A stretch of 64,000 nt of DNA from Pseudovibrio denitrificans JCM 12308 (GCF_001310815.1 NZ_BAZK01000012.1:1-64000), one strand, 5' to 3'. Shown: positions 48,601-59,256, counted from the stretch's first letter. The notes: a model not told the origin generated them from the letters alone. Numbers and translations are program-made.

Positions 48601-49578
48601 TTAACTTGTCGCATCCTGAAGCCGCACGCGCGGGTCCAAAATGGAATAGAGGATGTCAACAATCAGGTTGATGACGACGAAGAGCACCACGATGATCATC
48701 AGATAAGCCACGATGATTGGCCGATCGAGCTGCTGAATGGCATCAATGAGCAACTTACCCATGCCGGGCCACGCGAAGATGGTCTCCGTCACCACTGAAA
48801 AAGCAATGAGAGAGCCAAACTCAAGGCCGAGGACGGTGACCACCGGGATCATGATGTTCTTGAACAGGTGCACCATGACAATGCGGTTGGCGGACAGGCC
48901 TTTGGCGCGGGCAAACTTGATGAAGTCCATGTGCATGACCTCCCTCACCCCTGCCCGTGTCAGACGGATAACCAGCGAGATCTTCAAGAGTGCGAGGTTT
49001 ATTGCGGGAAGGACGATGTGTGAGAAACCATCAGCCGTGAGGAACGACACCTGCAAACCGAGAACTGAGATGGTCTCTCCGCGTCCTGTAGCGGGCACCC
49101 AGTCAAGCATCACAGCGAAGAGCATGATCATCATGATTCCGACCCAAAATGTGGGCAGCGAGAAGCCCAGAATTGAGCCGCTCATGATGAGGCGTGAGGA
49201 GATGGCATTGGGGCGCAGGCCTGCGTAAAGGCCCAGCGGGATGCCGATGACAATCGCCATGAGGAGCGCCATAAAGGCGAGCTCCAGCGTGGCGGGCATA
49301 CGTTCTATGATGAGTTTCAGGGCTGACTCACCGAAGACAAAGGAGGTGCCTAAGTCGCCTTTAAACGCGTTGCTGACAAAAACCATGTATTGCTGCCACA
49401 CGGGCTTATCGAGGCCGAAGTCGCGGATAACGCGCTCAATCTCGGCCTGATCCGCATCCGGTGCGACCAGCATATCGATGGGATCACCCACCACGTTCAC
49501 GCCAAAGAACACAATGACGGACATAGCAATCATGACTATGCCACTTTGCATCAGGCGTCTGAGAATGAAGACAGACAT
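48601..49578 (-). CDS. peptide ABC transporter permease, OppB-like
   Basis: This inner-membrane permease has the FILRRLMQSGIVMIAMSVIVFFGV start typical of OppB/DppB. The EAA loop reads HMDFIKFARAKGLSANRIVMVHLFKN, and a C-terminal DILYSILDPRVRL closes it. Length is 325 aa, intact. It is the first membrane gene after the binding protein and the intervening terminator-like hairpin. Confidence 0.93.
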   Translation of the reverse strand: MSVFILRRLMQSGIVMIAMSVIVFFGVNVVGDPIDMLVAPDADQAEIERVIRDFGLDKPVWQQYMVFVSNAFKGDLGTSFVFGESALKLIIERMPATLELAFMALLMAIVIGIPLGLYAGLRPNAISSRLIMSGSILGFSLPTFWVGIMMIMLFAVMLDWVPATGRGETISVLGLQVSFLTADGFSHIVLPAINLALLKISLVIRLTRAGVREVMHMDFIKFARAKGLSANRIVMVHLFKNIMIPVVTVLGLEFGSLIAFSVVTETIFAWPGMGKLLIDAIQQLDRPIIVAYLMIIVVLFVVINLIVDILYSILDPRVRLQDATS

Positions 49579-49649
49579 GTCTCTAAATCTTTCGCAGGTA
49601 AAGCCAACCCATTGAAATTACAGGGGTGTCAATCTGGCTTCAGATAAGA

Positions 49650-49682
49650 AAAAGGCCGGCATGGAACCTAAGCCGGCCTTTT
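49650..49682 (-). terminator. terminator-like hairpin between oppA and oppB
   Basis: AAAAGGCCGGC and GCCGGCCTTTT form a perfect 11-bp stem with an 11-base loop and a following T run (CTTTTTCTTATC on the minus strand). It lies 13 bases past the oppA stop and before oppB, so it probably causes partial termination, favouring the binding protein. Confidence 0.75.
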
Positions 49683-49694
49683 GATTGCGTGCGA

Positions 49695-51278
49695 TTACTC
49701 AGCGGATACGCCCCAGGACAGGGTGTATTCATCCGTGCGTGGCAGGTACTGGAGGCCCTTGCGGGTCGCCCATGTGTTCACCTGATAGTGCAGCGGAATG
49801 ATCGCCTGATCGTTGATGGCAATCTCGGTTGCTTTGGCCAGCAGGTCCTGACGCTTTTCATCATCAACGGTGGCCAGAGCTTCCTCAATCATGGCATCCA
49901 CTTCAGCATTGGAGTAGCGGCCACGGTTGGAGGAGCCGAAGCCCTTGTCCTTGTCGTAGGTATGGATGAGAGAGCGCAGCGGAGATGATGCTTCACCGGA
50001 GCCAGCGCCCCAACCTACGAGAACCATTGAGAATTCTGGCGTGTTGTTTGGACCACCACGGGACGCGCGTTTGAAGTAAACAGAGCGCGGCATGGTTTCT
50101 ACATCGGTTTTGATGCCGACGCGGTTTAGCATCTGAGCGATAGCTTCCACGATCTTGGCATCGTTGATGTAGCGATCATTCGGGCCATGGATGCGCAGTT
50201 CGAAGCCATCCCCAACACCTGCAGCGGCCAGAAGCTCTTTTGCTCCCTTTGCATCATATTCAACCGGCTTCAGGTTTTCGCTGACACCAAAGAACCCGTC
50301 TGGCAGAAGCTGGCCGGCTTTAACAGCAACACCTTCCATCACGCGCTCAACGATCAGATCACGGCTGATTGCCTTGGAGATCGCTTCGCGAACACGCTGA
50401 TCTTTCAGCGGGTTTTTGATGGCTCCACCGCCCATGGCTTTCACGAATGGGCTGTCATCGCGGTCATGGTCCAGATGCAGATAGATGACGCGGTTGGATG
50501 GTCCCTGCCACAGAGAGACCTTGTCGTTGCCGCTCAGCACTTCAATGTCGGTTGTTGGGACACCGTTGATCAGGTCAACATCACCTGCCAGCAAAGCAGC
50601 CACGCGGGATGGTCCGGATTTGATTGGCTTGAAGGTTACCTTGTCCCACTTCGGCTTTGCGCCCCAGTAGTCAGCATTTGCTTCCAGCACAATGCGGTCG
50701 CCCGGCACATACTCAGCAAACTTATATGGGCCTGAACCGACTGTCGCTGTACCCGCGTTGTACATCTCGGTTGTTGCATCGGTTCCTGCTTCTACAGAGA
50801 TGATGCTGACCGTAGAGATATCATTCGGAACAAGCGGATAAGGCTTTTCGGTCGTGATATGGATTGTGTAGTCATCAATCTTTTTGACCGTTTTGCCTTT
50901 GGTGTATGTGGCGAAACTGGATGGTGAGTTTGGCACATTTGGTGCGCGCTCAAACGAAAACACCACGTCATCCGCATTGAACGGATTGCCATCATGGAAC
51001 ACCACGCCTTCACGCAGTTTCAACTCCCATGTGGTGGCGTTGATTGGCTTCCAGCTGGTTGCCAAACCGGGCTGTAGCTGCTGTTTCTCATTTTGGTGAA
51101 TAAGGCGGTCGAACATATGATAGGCGATCATATTGTTCGGTCCCAGATTGTGGTAGTGCGGGTCAATCGCGCTTGGCTCTGAAGACAAACCGATGGTCAG
51201 ATCTTCAGCTGAAGCCACTCCACCCATAAGCAACATGGCACTTGCTGTTCCAGCAAGCCATTTCTGCAGCTTAATCAT
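49695..51278 (-). CDS. peptide ABC transporter substrate-binding protein, OppA/DppA-like
   Basis: A signal peptide (KLQKWLAGTASAMLLMGGVASA) precedes a family-5 binding protein: IGLSSEPSAIDPHYHNLGPN, then TWELKLREGVVFHDGNPFNADDVVFSFER, the family signature region. Length is 527 aa. It selects the imported peptide or acylated amino acid in the periplasm; specificity is unknown. It is divergent from a LysR regulator with about 200 bases between them. Confidence 0.93.
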   Translation of the reverse strand: MIKLQKWLAGTASAMLLMGGVASAEDLTIGLSSEPSAIDPHYHNLGPNNMIAYHMFDRLIHQNEKQQLQPGLATSWKPINATTWELKLREGVVFHDGNPFNADDVVFSFERAPNVPNSPSSFATYTKGKTVKKIDDYTIHITTEKPYPLVPNDISTVSIISVEAGTDATTEMYNAGTATVGSGPYKFAEYVPGDRIVLEANADYWGAKPKWDKVTFKPIKSGPSRVAALLAGDVDLINGVPTTDIEVLSGNDKVSLWQGPSNRVIYLHLDHDRDDSPFVKAMGGGAIKNPLKDQRVREAISKAISRDLIVERVMEGVAVKAGQLLPDGFFGVSENLKPVEYDAKGAKELLAAAGVGDGFELRIHGPNDRYINDAKIVEAIAQMLNRVGIKTDVETMPRSVYFKRASRGGPNNTPEFSMVLVGWGAGSGEASSPLRSLIHTYDKDKGFGSSNRGRYSNAEVDAMIEEALATVDDEKRQDLLAKATEIAINDQAIIPLHYQVNTWATRKGLQYLPRTDEYTLSWGVSAE

Positions 51279-51474
51279 TGCTGCTCTCCCCTCGAAATTA
51301 TCGTTCCCTCTGGCGATTAAAATTCATTCGCCCAGTAACAATGCCGCTGCTTCTTTATTGGATGTGTCTTCACCACAAGGGCAAATCACCGGTAGAGCTT
51401 CGCGGTTGACTTAAACCGTAGTATGTGTTTTCAACATTGTCATTCAAAAATTTATAATCAAAACGCATAGAACT

Positions 51475-52401
51475 ATGTCCGATACCCCTACCCGTCCACG
51501 CTTGAGCCTTCGAGAGTTTGAAGTTTTACGCGCTGTTATCAGCGTTCGGAAAACAACTGCAGCTGCTGCCCGCCTTGGAATTTCGCAGCCAGCGGTGAGC
51601 CGTGCGATCAAGCATTTAGAAGAGCGGCTGGGCAAGACCCTGTTTAATCGCGACAGCGGGCGGCTGGTGCCGACCTCTGATGCACTGGCACTCAATGAAA
51701 AGCTTGAGCCGGTTTTTGAGATGCTGGCGGGCATCGAGAACGAAACCTTCGTATCTCAGCACAGCAGCAAGCCGCTACGTCTTGCGGCACCTCCAACAAT
51801 CTCCCACCGCTTCCTGCTTGGTGTGATTGCGGAGTTCATCAAGGCTTATCCGGGACAGAAAGTAGAGCTAGAGATTGGGACATCTTCTGATGTGCGCAAT
51901 CATGTGGCTGAAGGACATGCGGACCTTGGGATTACGGATGGACTTTCCAAGCATGCAGGACTGACGCTGGAACCACTGCGATCAGCCATTGCACATGCGG
52001 TTTTGCATCGGGACCATCCCCTTGCCAGCAAAGCGTTTATTGAGCCCGAAGACTTTGATGGACAGGATTTCGTCGCCCTCACCCGTCGGTTCCCGGTGCG
52101 CGCTATTTTAGAGCGCATGTTTGCGGAACGCGGAATTCGGCCTAATATTGTTGCCGAATCTTCTACCGCCGTCTCCGTGAGTGAGCTGGTGCATGCAGGT
52201 GTTGGTGTCAGCGTCCTCAACCCGTTTCCTGTGGCGCGAAACCATCCAGAAACGCTGGTTTTTCTACCGTTTAAGCCGCGTATTTCCTACCTCAACGCCT
52301 TCATATTGCCTGCAACGACGCCCAGCACTCCAATCGCCAGAAAATTCATTGAGTTCACGCGCGCCTTTGAGATTGAGGACCCATATTCAACACCGGCCTA
52401 G
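51475..52401 (+). CDS. LysR family transcriptional regulator
   Basis: The N-terminal winged helix (RLSLREFEVLRAVISVRKTTAAAARLGISQPAVSRAIKHLEERLGKTLF) is followed by a substrate-binding effector domain (LRLAAPPTISHRFLLGVIAEFIKAYPG, VLNPFPVA). Length is 308 aa. It is divergent from oppA and 46 bases upstream of the M14 deacylase gene, so it probably controls both, sensing a peptide or acyl-amino-acid ligand. Confidence 0.93.
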   Translation: MSDTPTRPRLSLREFEVLRAVISVRKTTAAAARLGISQPAVSRAIKHLEERLGKTLFNRDSGRLVPTSDALALNEKLEPVFEMLAGIENETFVSQHSSKPLRLAAPPTISHRFLLGVIAEFIKAYPGQKVELEIGTSSDVRNHVAEGHADLGITDGLSKHAGLTLEPLRSAIAHAVLHRDHPLASKAFIEPEDFDGQDFVALTRRFPVRAILERMFAERGIRPNIVAESSTAVSVSELVHAGVGVSVLNPFPVARNHPETLVFLPFKPRISYLNAFILPATTPSTPIARKFIEFTRAFEIEDPYSTPA

Positions 52402-52447
52402 ATGTGTTTAGAGCTGGTGTGACCTATACTTTTCAAGGACCATTGCC

Positions 52448-53410
52448 ATGATTATTGAAAGTACAGCTTACCCTATCGAAATCGATTTCCCCGATATCCT
52501 GCCTTACAAAGTCGGTAATACCGGCGTGGACTGGATCACCACATTCGACTCCGGCACTGCCGGGCCACATGTGATGATTTCAGCGCTAGTGCATGGCAAC
52601 GAGCCATGTGGTGCCGTTGCTTTGGACTGGCTGTTCAAACAGGAAGTTCGCCCTGTGCGCGGCAAACTGAGCTTCGCTTTCATGAACGTGGCAGCCTACA
52701 ACGCCTTTGACCGCAACGACCCAACCGCATCGCGCTATCTGGATCAGGATTTCAATCGCGTCTGGCAATCAGCTTCACTGGATGGCCCAGAGGTAACACG
52801 CGAGCTGGAACGGGCGCGCGAGGTTCGCCCTGTTATTGAGAGTGTTGATTATCTGCTGGATCTGCACAGCATGCAGCATAAAAACCCACCTTTGATGCTG
52901 GCGGGAGATCAGGAAAAAGGACGGGCGCTCGCCAAACAGGTTGCTGATCCTGAATGGATTATTTGCGACTCTGGCCATGCAGAAGGCAAGCGGCTACGTG
53001 ATTATGACGGGTTCTCGGAGCCCTCCAGCCCTAAAGCTGCATTGCTGCTGGAAGCCGGACAACATTGGGAAGCAGCAGCTGGCCCTCGCGCGATTGCAGC
53101 AAGCATTCGTTTTCTGCGAGCAACAGAGTGTGTACCAGCGGACTTTGGTGAGGCGTTTTTGGAGGAACAGCAGCCATTAGTACCGCAAAAGACTATAGAA
53201 ATCGTCGCGCCTGTTACGGTTCAAAGTGAAAACTTCCGCTTCAACGAAGATTACCGCGGAATGGAAGTCATCGCCAAGCAAGGCACGGTGCTTGCGATGG
53301 ATGGCGATACGCCGGTTGTCACACCACACGACAACTGCGTTCTGATTATGCCAAGCCGTCGTCTACAGGTTGGCAAGACAGCGGTTCGTTTAGGTAAGCT
53401 GTTGGATTAA
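52448..53410 (+). CDS. succinylglutamate desuccinylase/aspartoacylase family zinc hydrolase
   Basis: This M14-type zinc amidohydrolase has metal ligands HxxE in LVHGNEPCG and a His in LLDLHSMQHK, with the DQDFNRVW segment of the family. Members remove acyl groups from acylated amino acids, acting in the cytoplasm. It follows the LysR gene and ends at a strong terminator. With the nearby N-formylglutamate amidohydrolase and peptide importer it suggests uptake and deacylation of an N-acyl amino acid. Length is 320 aa. Confidence 0.9.
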   Translation: MIIESTAYPIEIDFPDILPYKVGNTGVDWITTFDSGTAGPHVMISALVHGNEPCGAVALDWLFKQEVRPVRGKLSFAFMNVAAYNAFDRNDPTASRYLDQDFNRVWQSASLDGPEVTRELERAREVRPVIESVDYLLDLHSMQHKNPPLMLAGDQEKGRALAKQVADPEWIICDSGHAEGKRLRDYDGFSEPSSPKAALLLEAGQHWEAAAGPRAIAASIRFLRATECVPADFGEAFLEEQQPLVPQKTIEIVAPVTVQSENFRFNEDYRGMEVIAKQGTVLAMDGDTPVVTPHDNCVLIMPSRRLQVGKTAVRLGKLLD

Positions 53411-53420
53411 AAGATGCTTT

Positions 53421-53446
53421 GGCTGGGGCATCACCCCAGCCTTTTT
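53421..53446 (+). terminator. intrinsic terminator after the deacylase gene
   Basis: GGCTGGGG and CCCCAGCC form an 8-bp stem with a 5-base loop, followed by TTTTT, 11 bases past the stop. Confidence 0.9.
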
Positions 53447-53572
53447 GACTTAAGCGTTCAGTTCTGCAGTTTCAGAGCAGATATTTTTCAAGCTTTTCCA
53501 TTGCCATTCTGGCGACAATGCTGCCACCAGTGAAATTTCTAATGAAAATGAGAAAAACGAGCACGGTAACAA

Positions 53573-53604
53573 AAACAGGCGCACCTGTGTGGGTGCGCCT
53601 GTTT
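53573..53604 (-). terminator. intrinsic terminator of the cho operon
   Basis: AAACAGGCGCACC and GGTGCGCCTGTTT form a perfect 13-bp stem with a 6-base loop. On the minus strand it is followed by TTTTTGTTACC. It starts 23 bases past the choV stop. Confidence 0.9.
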
Positions 53605-53626
53605 GGAATCTATGATTTGGGTTGGC

Positions 53627-54669
53627 TTAGACGAAGCAGTCCATGATTTCTTGTTCGCGGATGATGCCGACGGGGCGGTCGCCGCGGAAAACTGCAATTG
53701 GGCCAGCGTGTTTACGCTTCATTTCAATCACATCGCGGATCATCTGCTTGGCAGTGCACCTCGGCATATCGTCAACGCTTACGATGATGTCTGCGCTTGC
53801 ATCAGACAGGTTGGTCATGATGTCTTCTGCGTGCAGAACGTTGAGTGGGTTCATGTGCGCTACAAATGACTCAACGTATTCATCAACCGGGTTCTTCACG
53901 ATCTCCTGCGGCGTGCCGATCTGCACCACATGACCACCTTCCATGATGGCGATGCGGTTGCCGATTTTGGCGGCTTCGTCGAGGTCGTGGCTCACGAACA
54001 CGATGGTTCTGTGCAGCTTTTCCTGGAGGTCCAGCAACTCATCCTGCAAGTGACTGCGGATGAGGGGATCCAGAGCGGAGAACGGTTCATCCATCAGCAG
54101 GATTGGTGCATCGGTGGCAAAGGCTCGAGCCAGACCAACACGCTGCTGCATACCGCCGGAAAGCTCGTGCACGTATTTGTCGCCCCAGCCACCTAGGCCG
54201 ACGAGCTCCAACTGCTCTTCAACGCGTTCAAGACGCTGAGATTTTGGGATACCGGAGAGCTCCAGACCGAAGCCAACGTTGTCGCGCACGGTGCGCCATG
54301 CAACAGGCCGAACTGCTGGAATACCATTGCAACGCGCTCACGGCGCAGTTTACGCAGGCGTGCAGCAGAGCAGGTGGTTGGGTTGACCTGTTCGCCATCA
54401 TCCGCCACCAGAATTTCGCCACGGCAAACCTTGTTGAGGCCGTTGATGGCGCGGAGCAGGGTGGATTTACCGGAACCGGACAGGCCCATCAGAACGAGAA
54501 GTTCGCCCTGCTGGATATCGAAGGTCGCGTTGGCAACACCAACCAGCTGACCAGTTTCTTCCTGAATTTCTGCGCGGGTTTTGCCAGCATCAATCAAGGG
54601 CAGGGCCGCGTCTGGTTTATCACCGAAGACGATGGACAGGTTTTTGAAGGAAACAACAGGATTGGTCAT
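53627..54669 (-). CDS. choV: choline ABC transporter ATP-binding protein ChoV (frameshifted)
   Basis: This is the ATPase of a ProU-type quaternary-amine importer. Walker A GLSGSGKSTLLRAINGL, signature HELSGGMQQRVGLARA and Walker B LLMDEPFSALDP are present, with two C-terminal CBS-like segments (EDIMTNLSDAS, MKRKHAGPIAVF). The frame breaks near 54300: CTGTTGCATGG should be CTGTTGCCATGG (L-L-P-W-R-T), one C lost. The restored protein is 347 aa, the ChoV length. Its start overlaps the choW stop (TAATG). Confidence 0.92.
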
Positions 54670-55513
54670 TACTTGCCGCCCTTATCTTCTGAGCTTTTGA
54701 AGAAGCGGTCCAGCACGATAGCGACCAGAACGATTGCAATGCCGACTTCAAACCCTTTTGCGATGTTCACTGTGTTCAGCGCGCGCAGTGTCGGTACGCC
54801 GAGGCCATCCGCGCCAACGAGGGCTGCGATCACGACCATGGATAGGGACAACATGATGGTTTGGGTCAGGCCTGCCATGATGTTTGGCAGGGCGTATGGC
54901 AGTTCGATCTTGAAGAGCTTTTGCCAGTAGGTGGCACCAAAGGCTTCACCGGCCTCCAGCAGGTGCTTCGGGGTGGAAGCAACGCCGATCTGGGTCAGGC
55001 GGATTGAAGCTGGCAGAGCGAAAACGACGGTAGAGATCAGCCCGGAACCACACCCAGACCAAACAGGATGAGGGCAGGGATCAGGTACACGAATGTCGGA
55101 ATTGTCTGCATCAAGTCCAACACAGGACGCACCCAGGAGAAGAACTTTGGATGGTGTGCGGAGTAAACGCCGACAGGAATGCCGATCAACATACAAATGA
55201 ATGTGGAGCTGAGGATCAGCGCCAGCGTTTCTGTGGTTTCATCCCAGTAACCCTGATTGATGATGAGCAGCAGGCTCAGAGCAACAAACACGGAGAACAT
55301 GACGGACCTTCTGACCACAAAGGCCAGACCGGTGGCAATAACGACAATGCCGAGCGGGTGGGGGGCTTGCAAAAGCCATAGTACACTGTCGATCAGCCAT
55401 TCAATTGCAACGGAAATTGCATCGAAAAAGCCACTTGCGTTGTCAGTGAGCCAGTCAACGTACCACTTGGCCCATTTGCCAATGGGTAGTTTATGCTCTG
55501 TTAGCCACTCCAC
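54669..55513 (-). CDS. choW: choline ABC transporter permease ChoW (frameshifted)
   Basis: This ProW-type permease has VLDLMQTIPTFVYLIPALILFG and the EAA loop LLEAGEAFGATYWQKLFKIELPYALPN. The frame stops at 55037 where GTTCCGGGCTGATC lacks one base; adding a G or C gives V-P-G-L-I-S-T-V-V and rejoins the second half. Restored length is 281 aa. It forms the membrane channel of the choline importer between choX and choV. Confidence 0.92.
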
Positions 55514-55664
55514 GGGAAACCTCAGATTTTGTTATTGTATATCAACGCGTTAACGTAATTCAAATCAATTGGGCGAGATGCAAAAAGCTTGATACCGACA
55601 TGCAGCTTGCCCCAGTTGCGCATTGATTATTCCGGTTGTCGGAAGGCTCCGGAAAAACGCGCTA

Positions 55665-55698
55665 AGAGGCGGAGTGCGAGTTTATCGCATCCGCCTCT
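55665..55698 (-). promoter_or_regulatory. intergenic hairpin after choX
   Basis: AGAGGCGGA (55665-55673) pairs with TCCGCCTCT (55690-55698); inside, TGCGA pairs with TCGCA around a 5-base loop, with one bulged G. On the minus strand a TTTTT run occurs about 9 bases beyond. It separates the binding-protein gene from the permease gene. Confidence 0.65.
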
Positions 55699-55721
55699 CA
55701 AATTATGCTCGGTAATGACGC

Positions 55722-56678
55722 TTAGAGGCCGAACGCAGCCTTTGCAGCAGCCAAGCCGTCTTTACCGTCGAAGGTGGTTACGCCATTCAGCCATTTATCA
55801 AGAGACTCTGGGTTCTTCTTGATCCATGCCTTTGCCGCATCAGTTGGCTCTTCACCGTCGTTCAGGATCGCATTCATGATCTCATTTTCCATCTCCAGGG
55901 AGAAGGTGAGGTTCTGAAGGAACTTGCCCATGTTCGCGCACTCCGCAGAGTAGCCAGCGCGGGTGTTGGTGAGAACGTCTGCACCACCGAAGTTTGGACC
56001 GAAGAACTCGTCACCACCGGTGAGGTACTTCAGCTCAAAGTTGGAGTTCATTGGGTGCGGAGCCCAACCCAGGAAGACGATGTCCTGATCCTTACGGGTC
56101 TTACGAGCGACCTGAGACAGCATGCCAGCTTCAGATGATTCGACGAGTTCGAATCCCTTCAGGCCGAATGCGTTTTTCTCGATCATATCAAGGATAAGAC
56201 GGTTTCCGTCGTTGCCTGCTTCGATGCCGTAAATCTCGCCATCAAGGTCACCAGAGAATTTTGCAATGTCGGCAAAGTCCTTCAGACCCTTGTCGTAGGT
56301 ATACTTAGGAACAGCCAAAGTATACTTGGCGCCAGTCAGGTTGGTTTGAACAGTATCAACGGTGCCAGCTTCACGATATTTCGCGATATCAGCTTCCATT
56401 GTTGGCATCCAGTTGCCAAGGAATACATCGATATCATTGTTTGCGAGAGACGCGTAAGTTACTGGCACGGAAAGTACTTTTACGTCTGTTTCGTAACCGA
56501 TTGCATCCAGAACCGAGGTTGCTGTTGCGGTGGTTGCGGTGATGTCTGTCCAGCCCACATCGGAGAAGCGTACGGTTTTACAGGCTTCCGCTTCTGCGGC
56601 GAGAGCTGACCCAGTGATCAGTAATAGTACTGAAGCAGAAGTAGAAAGTTTCTTTACCAGGCTACTAGCAACACTCAT
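55722..56678 (-). CDS. choX: choline ABC transporter substrate-binding protein ChoX
   Basis: A signal peptide (LVKKLSTSASVLLLITGSALA) leads to a periplasmic binding protein with CKTVRFSDVGWTDITATTA, DVFLGNWMPTMEADI and DIVFLGWAPHPMNSNF, blocks shared with the characterised Sinorhizobium choline-binding protein ChoX; aromatic residues in these segments form the choline cage. Length is 318 aa. It is divergent from betI across a BetI-type operator and supplies choline to the adjacent betaine pathway. Confidence 0.93.
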   Translation of the reverse strand: MSVASSLVKKLSTSASVLLLITGSALAAEAEACKTVRFSDVGWTDITATTATATSVLDAIGYETDVKVLSVPVTYASLANNDIDVFLGNWMPTMEADIAKYREAGTVDTVQTNLTGAKYTLAVPKYTYDKGLKDFADIAKFSGDLDGEIYGIEAGNDGNRLILDMIEKNAFGLKGFELVESSEAGMLSQVARKTRKDQDIVFLGWAPHPMNSNFELKYLTGGDEFFGPNFGGADVLTNTRAGYSAECANMGKFLQNLTFSLEMENEIMNAILNDGEEPTDAAKAWIKKNPESLDKWLNGVTTFDGKDGLAAAKAAFGL

Positions 56679-56906
56679 GTAAATCTCCCCAATTTCGGTA
56701 TTTATTTAATAGAGCCGTAGAATTGTGTAGAAAACATGTCCCAAACACTCTTCAGCCGATAATTAAATTTTCAAATTCCTTCGTTCACCTAAGCTAATAA
56801 AGACCCGATGGACTAAAGGCAACCTCTCCACCAGATATTAATTACGATAAATCGGAGTGCAATACTTTTCAAAAGCTCCAAAATGTTCTAAGAACTATTT
56901 TTATTG

Positions 56907-56920
56907 ATTGAACGTTCAAT
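56907..56920. promoter_or_regulatory. BetI operator
   Basis: ATTGAACGTTCAAT is a perfect 14-bp palindrome of the kind recognised by BetI. It lies 31 bases upstream of betI and in the shared region with choX, so BetI may repress both directions until choline is present. Confidence 0.75.
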
Positions 56921-56950
56921 AAAAATAATCTTGGAGTGAGTGCGGCGCGC

Positions 56951-57553
56951 ATGCCTAAAGTCGGAATGGAAGAGGAACGCAAAACCTCGATCATCATGGG
57001 GACGATCAAAGCGATCCATGAGAAGGGGTATGCTGCGACCACAATGGCGGATATCGCCAAGAATGCTGGCGTCTCGACGGGACTGCCGCATCACTATTTC
57101 GGCTCGAAAGCAGCTGTGTTCAACGCGACCATGAGCTTCCTGCTGAAGGATCTGAGCAAGCAATCACGAAGCCGCCTGCTGAAAGCGAAGACGCCTATGG
57201 AGCGGATCGATGCGATCATCCATACCAACTTCAGCGATGAGCAGTTTCAGCCTTCGGTTATCTCGGCCTGGTTTGCGTTTTACGTGGTGGCGCGCACCGA
57301 GCCTGCAACGCGTCGCTTACTGCAAGTTTATCATCGGCGGCTGATTTCGAACCTCACCGCCGAGTACCATCGCGTTACGGATCGTCAGACGGCAATTACC
57401 GCAGCTGAGGGCACTGCTGCGATGATTGACGGGCTGTGGCTGCAATGCGTGCTGACGACCAACCGGCCTGACGGATCACCAGCAACGATGCTGGTTCAGG
57501 ACTACGTGAAGAAATGTTTCGACAGCTTTGAAACGACAGATACCCCACAATAA
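56951..57553 (+). CDS. betI: choline-responsive repressor BetI (TetR family)
   Basis: The N-terminal helix-turn-helix ([15 protein letters not shown]-like [25 protein letters not shown]) is typical of BetI, including the LPHHYFGSK segment. The remainder is the ligand domain, with AMIDGLWLQ near the C-terminus. ATG 56951 is chosen with GGAG about 13 bases upstream; an in-frame GTG at 56936 overlaps that site. It precedes betA by 35 bases. Length is 200 aa. Confidence 0.94.
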   Translation: MPKVGMEEERKTSIIMGTIKAIHEKGYAATTMADIAKNAGVSTGLPHHYFGSKAAVFNATMSFLLKDLSKQSRSRLLKAKTPMERIDAIIHTNFSDEQFQPSVISAWFAFYVVARTEPATRRLLQVYHRRLISNLTAEYHRVTDRQTAITAAEGTAAMIDGLWLQCVLTTNRPDGSPATMLVQDYVKKCFDSFETTDTPQ

Positions 57554-57588
57554 AAACTGGAATACGGCTTATAGCCCAAGAGAATACA

Positions 57589-59241
57589 ATGACTGCAGAT
57601 TTCATTATTGTAGGCGCTGGCTCTGCTGGTTGCGCCCTGGCAAACCGTCTTTCTGATAATCCCCAAAACAAGGTGGTTTTGCTGGAGTTTGGCGGCACGG
57701 ATATCGGTCCGTTCATCCAGATGCCTGCCGCTTTGTCTTATCCGATGAACATGTCCCGTTACGACTGGGGCTATGAGAGTGCACCTGAGCCGCATCTGGA
57801 CGGACGTCGGCTTGCGCTGCCACGCGGTAAGGTGATTGGCGGCTCTTCCTCCATCAACGGCATGGTGTATGTGCGCGGGAATGCCTGCGACTTTGACACC
57901 TGGGAAGAGATGGGCGCGAAAGGCTGGGGCTATCAAGATGTCCTGCCTTACTTCGAGCGTCTTGAAAATGCGACCTCTGGTGATGAAGGCTGGCGCGGCC
58001 GGTCTGGTCCGTTGCATGTTTCTCGCGGATCGCTGTGGAGCCCGCTTTACGAAGCCTTTGTTAAGGCTGGTGAAGAAGCTGGTTATGCACGTACCGAGGA
58101 TTACAACGGTTATCGCCAGGAAGGCTTTGGCGAGATGGAAATGACGGTGCATGATGGCCGTCGCTGGTCCGCTTCCAACGCCTATCTCTGGCCGATCAAA
58201 GGGCGTGAAAACCTTGAGATCATCTCCGGCGCACATGTGAACCGTGTCCTCATGGAAGGTAAGCGTGCTGTTGGTGTTGAATACATGCGTGGCGGACAGC
58301 TGCATCAACTGAAATGCACCCGCGAAGTGATTGTTTCTGCCTCTTCCATCAACTCACCAAAGTTGCTGATGCATTCCGGCATTGGTGATGCGGCAGCTCT
58401 TTCTGCGCTGGGTATTGATGTGGTTGCTGACCGTAAAGGCGTTGGCGCGAACTTGCAGGACCATCTGGAGCTTTACATCCAGCAGGCCTGTACGCAGCCG
58501 ATCACGCTCTACAAGCACTGGAACCTGCTCTCCAAAGGGGTGATTGGCGCACAGTGGCAGCTAATTAAATCTGGTCTGGGCACTTCAAACCACTTTGAAA
58601 CCTGCGGCTTTATTCGCTCAAAAGCAGGCGTAAAGTATCCTGACATTCAGTTCCACTTCCTGCCATTTGCGGTTCGCTATGACGGACAGGCAGCGGCTGA
58701 AGGCCATGGCTATCAGGTTCATGTGGGACCGATGCGCTCCAAGTCTCGCGGTGCAGTGACTTTGCAGTCTGCTGATCCGATGGAGAAGCCAAACGTGCTG
58801 TTCAACTACATGAGCCACGAAGAGGATTGGGAAGACTTCCGAGCTTGTATCCGCCTGACCCGTGAGCTCTTTGCTCAGCATGCGTTTGATCCATTCCGCG
58901 GCAAGGAAATTCAGCCGGGCAGTGACGTTGAAACAGACGAACAGCTGAACGGGTTCATCAAGGAACACGTTGAAAGCGCGTTCCATCCATGCGGCACTTG
59001 TAAAATGGGTGACGCAAACGACGAAACTGCTGTGGTAGACAGCGAATGTCGTGTGATTGGCGTTGACGGTTTGCGCGTTGCGGATAGCTCCATCTTCCCG
59101 CAGATTACGAACGGAAACCTCAACGCGCCTTCCATCATGGTTGGTGAGAAGGCAGCTGACCATATTCTTGGAAAAGGTATGCTTCCTGCCAGTGACAAGC
59201 AGGCGTGGGTACACCCGAACTGGCAGAACGAACAACGTTAA
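57589..59241 (+). CDS. betA: choline dehydrogenase BetA
   Basis: This membrane-associated FAD enzyme oxidises choline to betaine aldehyde. The N-terminal [21 protein letters not shown] signature [34 protein letters not shown] and the catalytic His in [12 protein letters not shown] are intact. Length (550 aa) is normal for BetA. It is followed by betB with 15 bases between, so the two steps are cotranscribed with betI. Confidence 0.96.
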   Translation: MTADFIIVGAGSAGCALANRLSDNPQNKVVLLEFGGTDIGPFIQMPAALSYPMNMSRYDWGYESAPEPHLDGRRLALPRGKVIGGSSSINGMVYVRGNACDFDTWEEMGAKGWGYQDVLPYFERLENATSGDEGWRGRSGPLHVSRGSLWSPLYEAFVKAGEEAGYARTEDYNGYRQEGFGEMEMTVHDGRRWSASNAYLWPIKGRENLEIISGAHVNRVLMEGKRAVGVEYMRGGQLHQLKCTREVIVSASSINSPKLLMHSGIGDAAALSALGIDVVADRKGVGANLQDHLELYIQQACTQPITLYKHWNLLSKGVIGAQWQLIKSGLGTSNHFETCGFIRSKAGVKYPDIQFHFLPFAVRYDGQAAAEGHGYQVHVGPMRSKSRGAVTLQSADPMEKPNVLFNYMSHEEDWEDFRACIRLTRELFAQHAFDPFRGKEIQPGSDVETDEQLNGFIKEHVESAFHPCGTCKMGDANDETAVVDSECRVIGVDGLRVADSSIFPQITNGNLNAPSIMVGEKAADHILGKGMLPASDKQAWVHPNWQNEQR

Positions 59242-59256
59242 GTGTTGGATTAAGAA

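Noticed and set aside
56145-56165. A GTTCGAATCCC sequence resembling a tRNA T-loop
   Set aside because: It lies inside the choX coding region and no cloverleaf can be formed around it.
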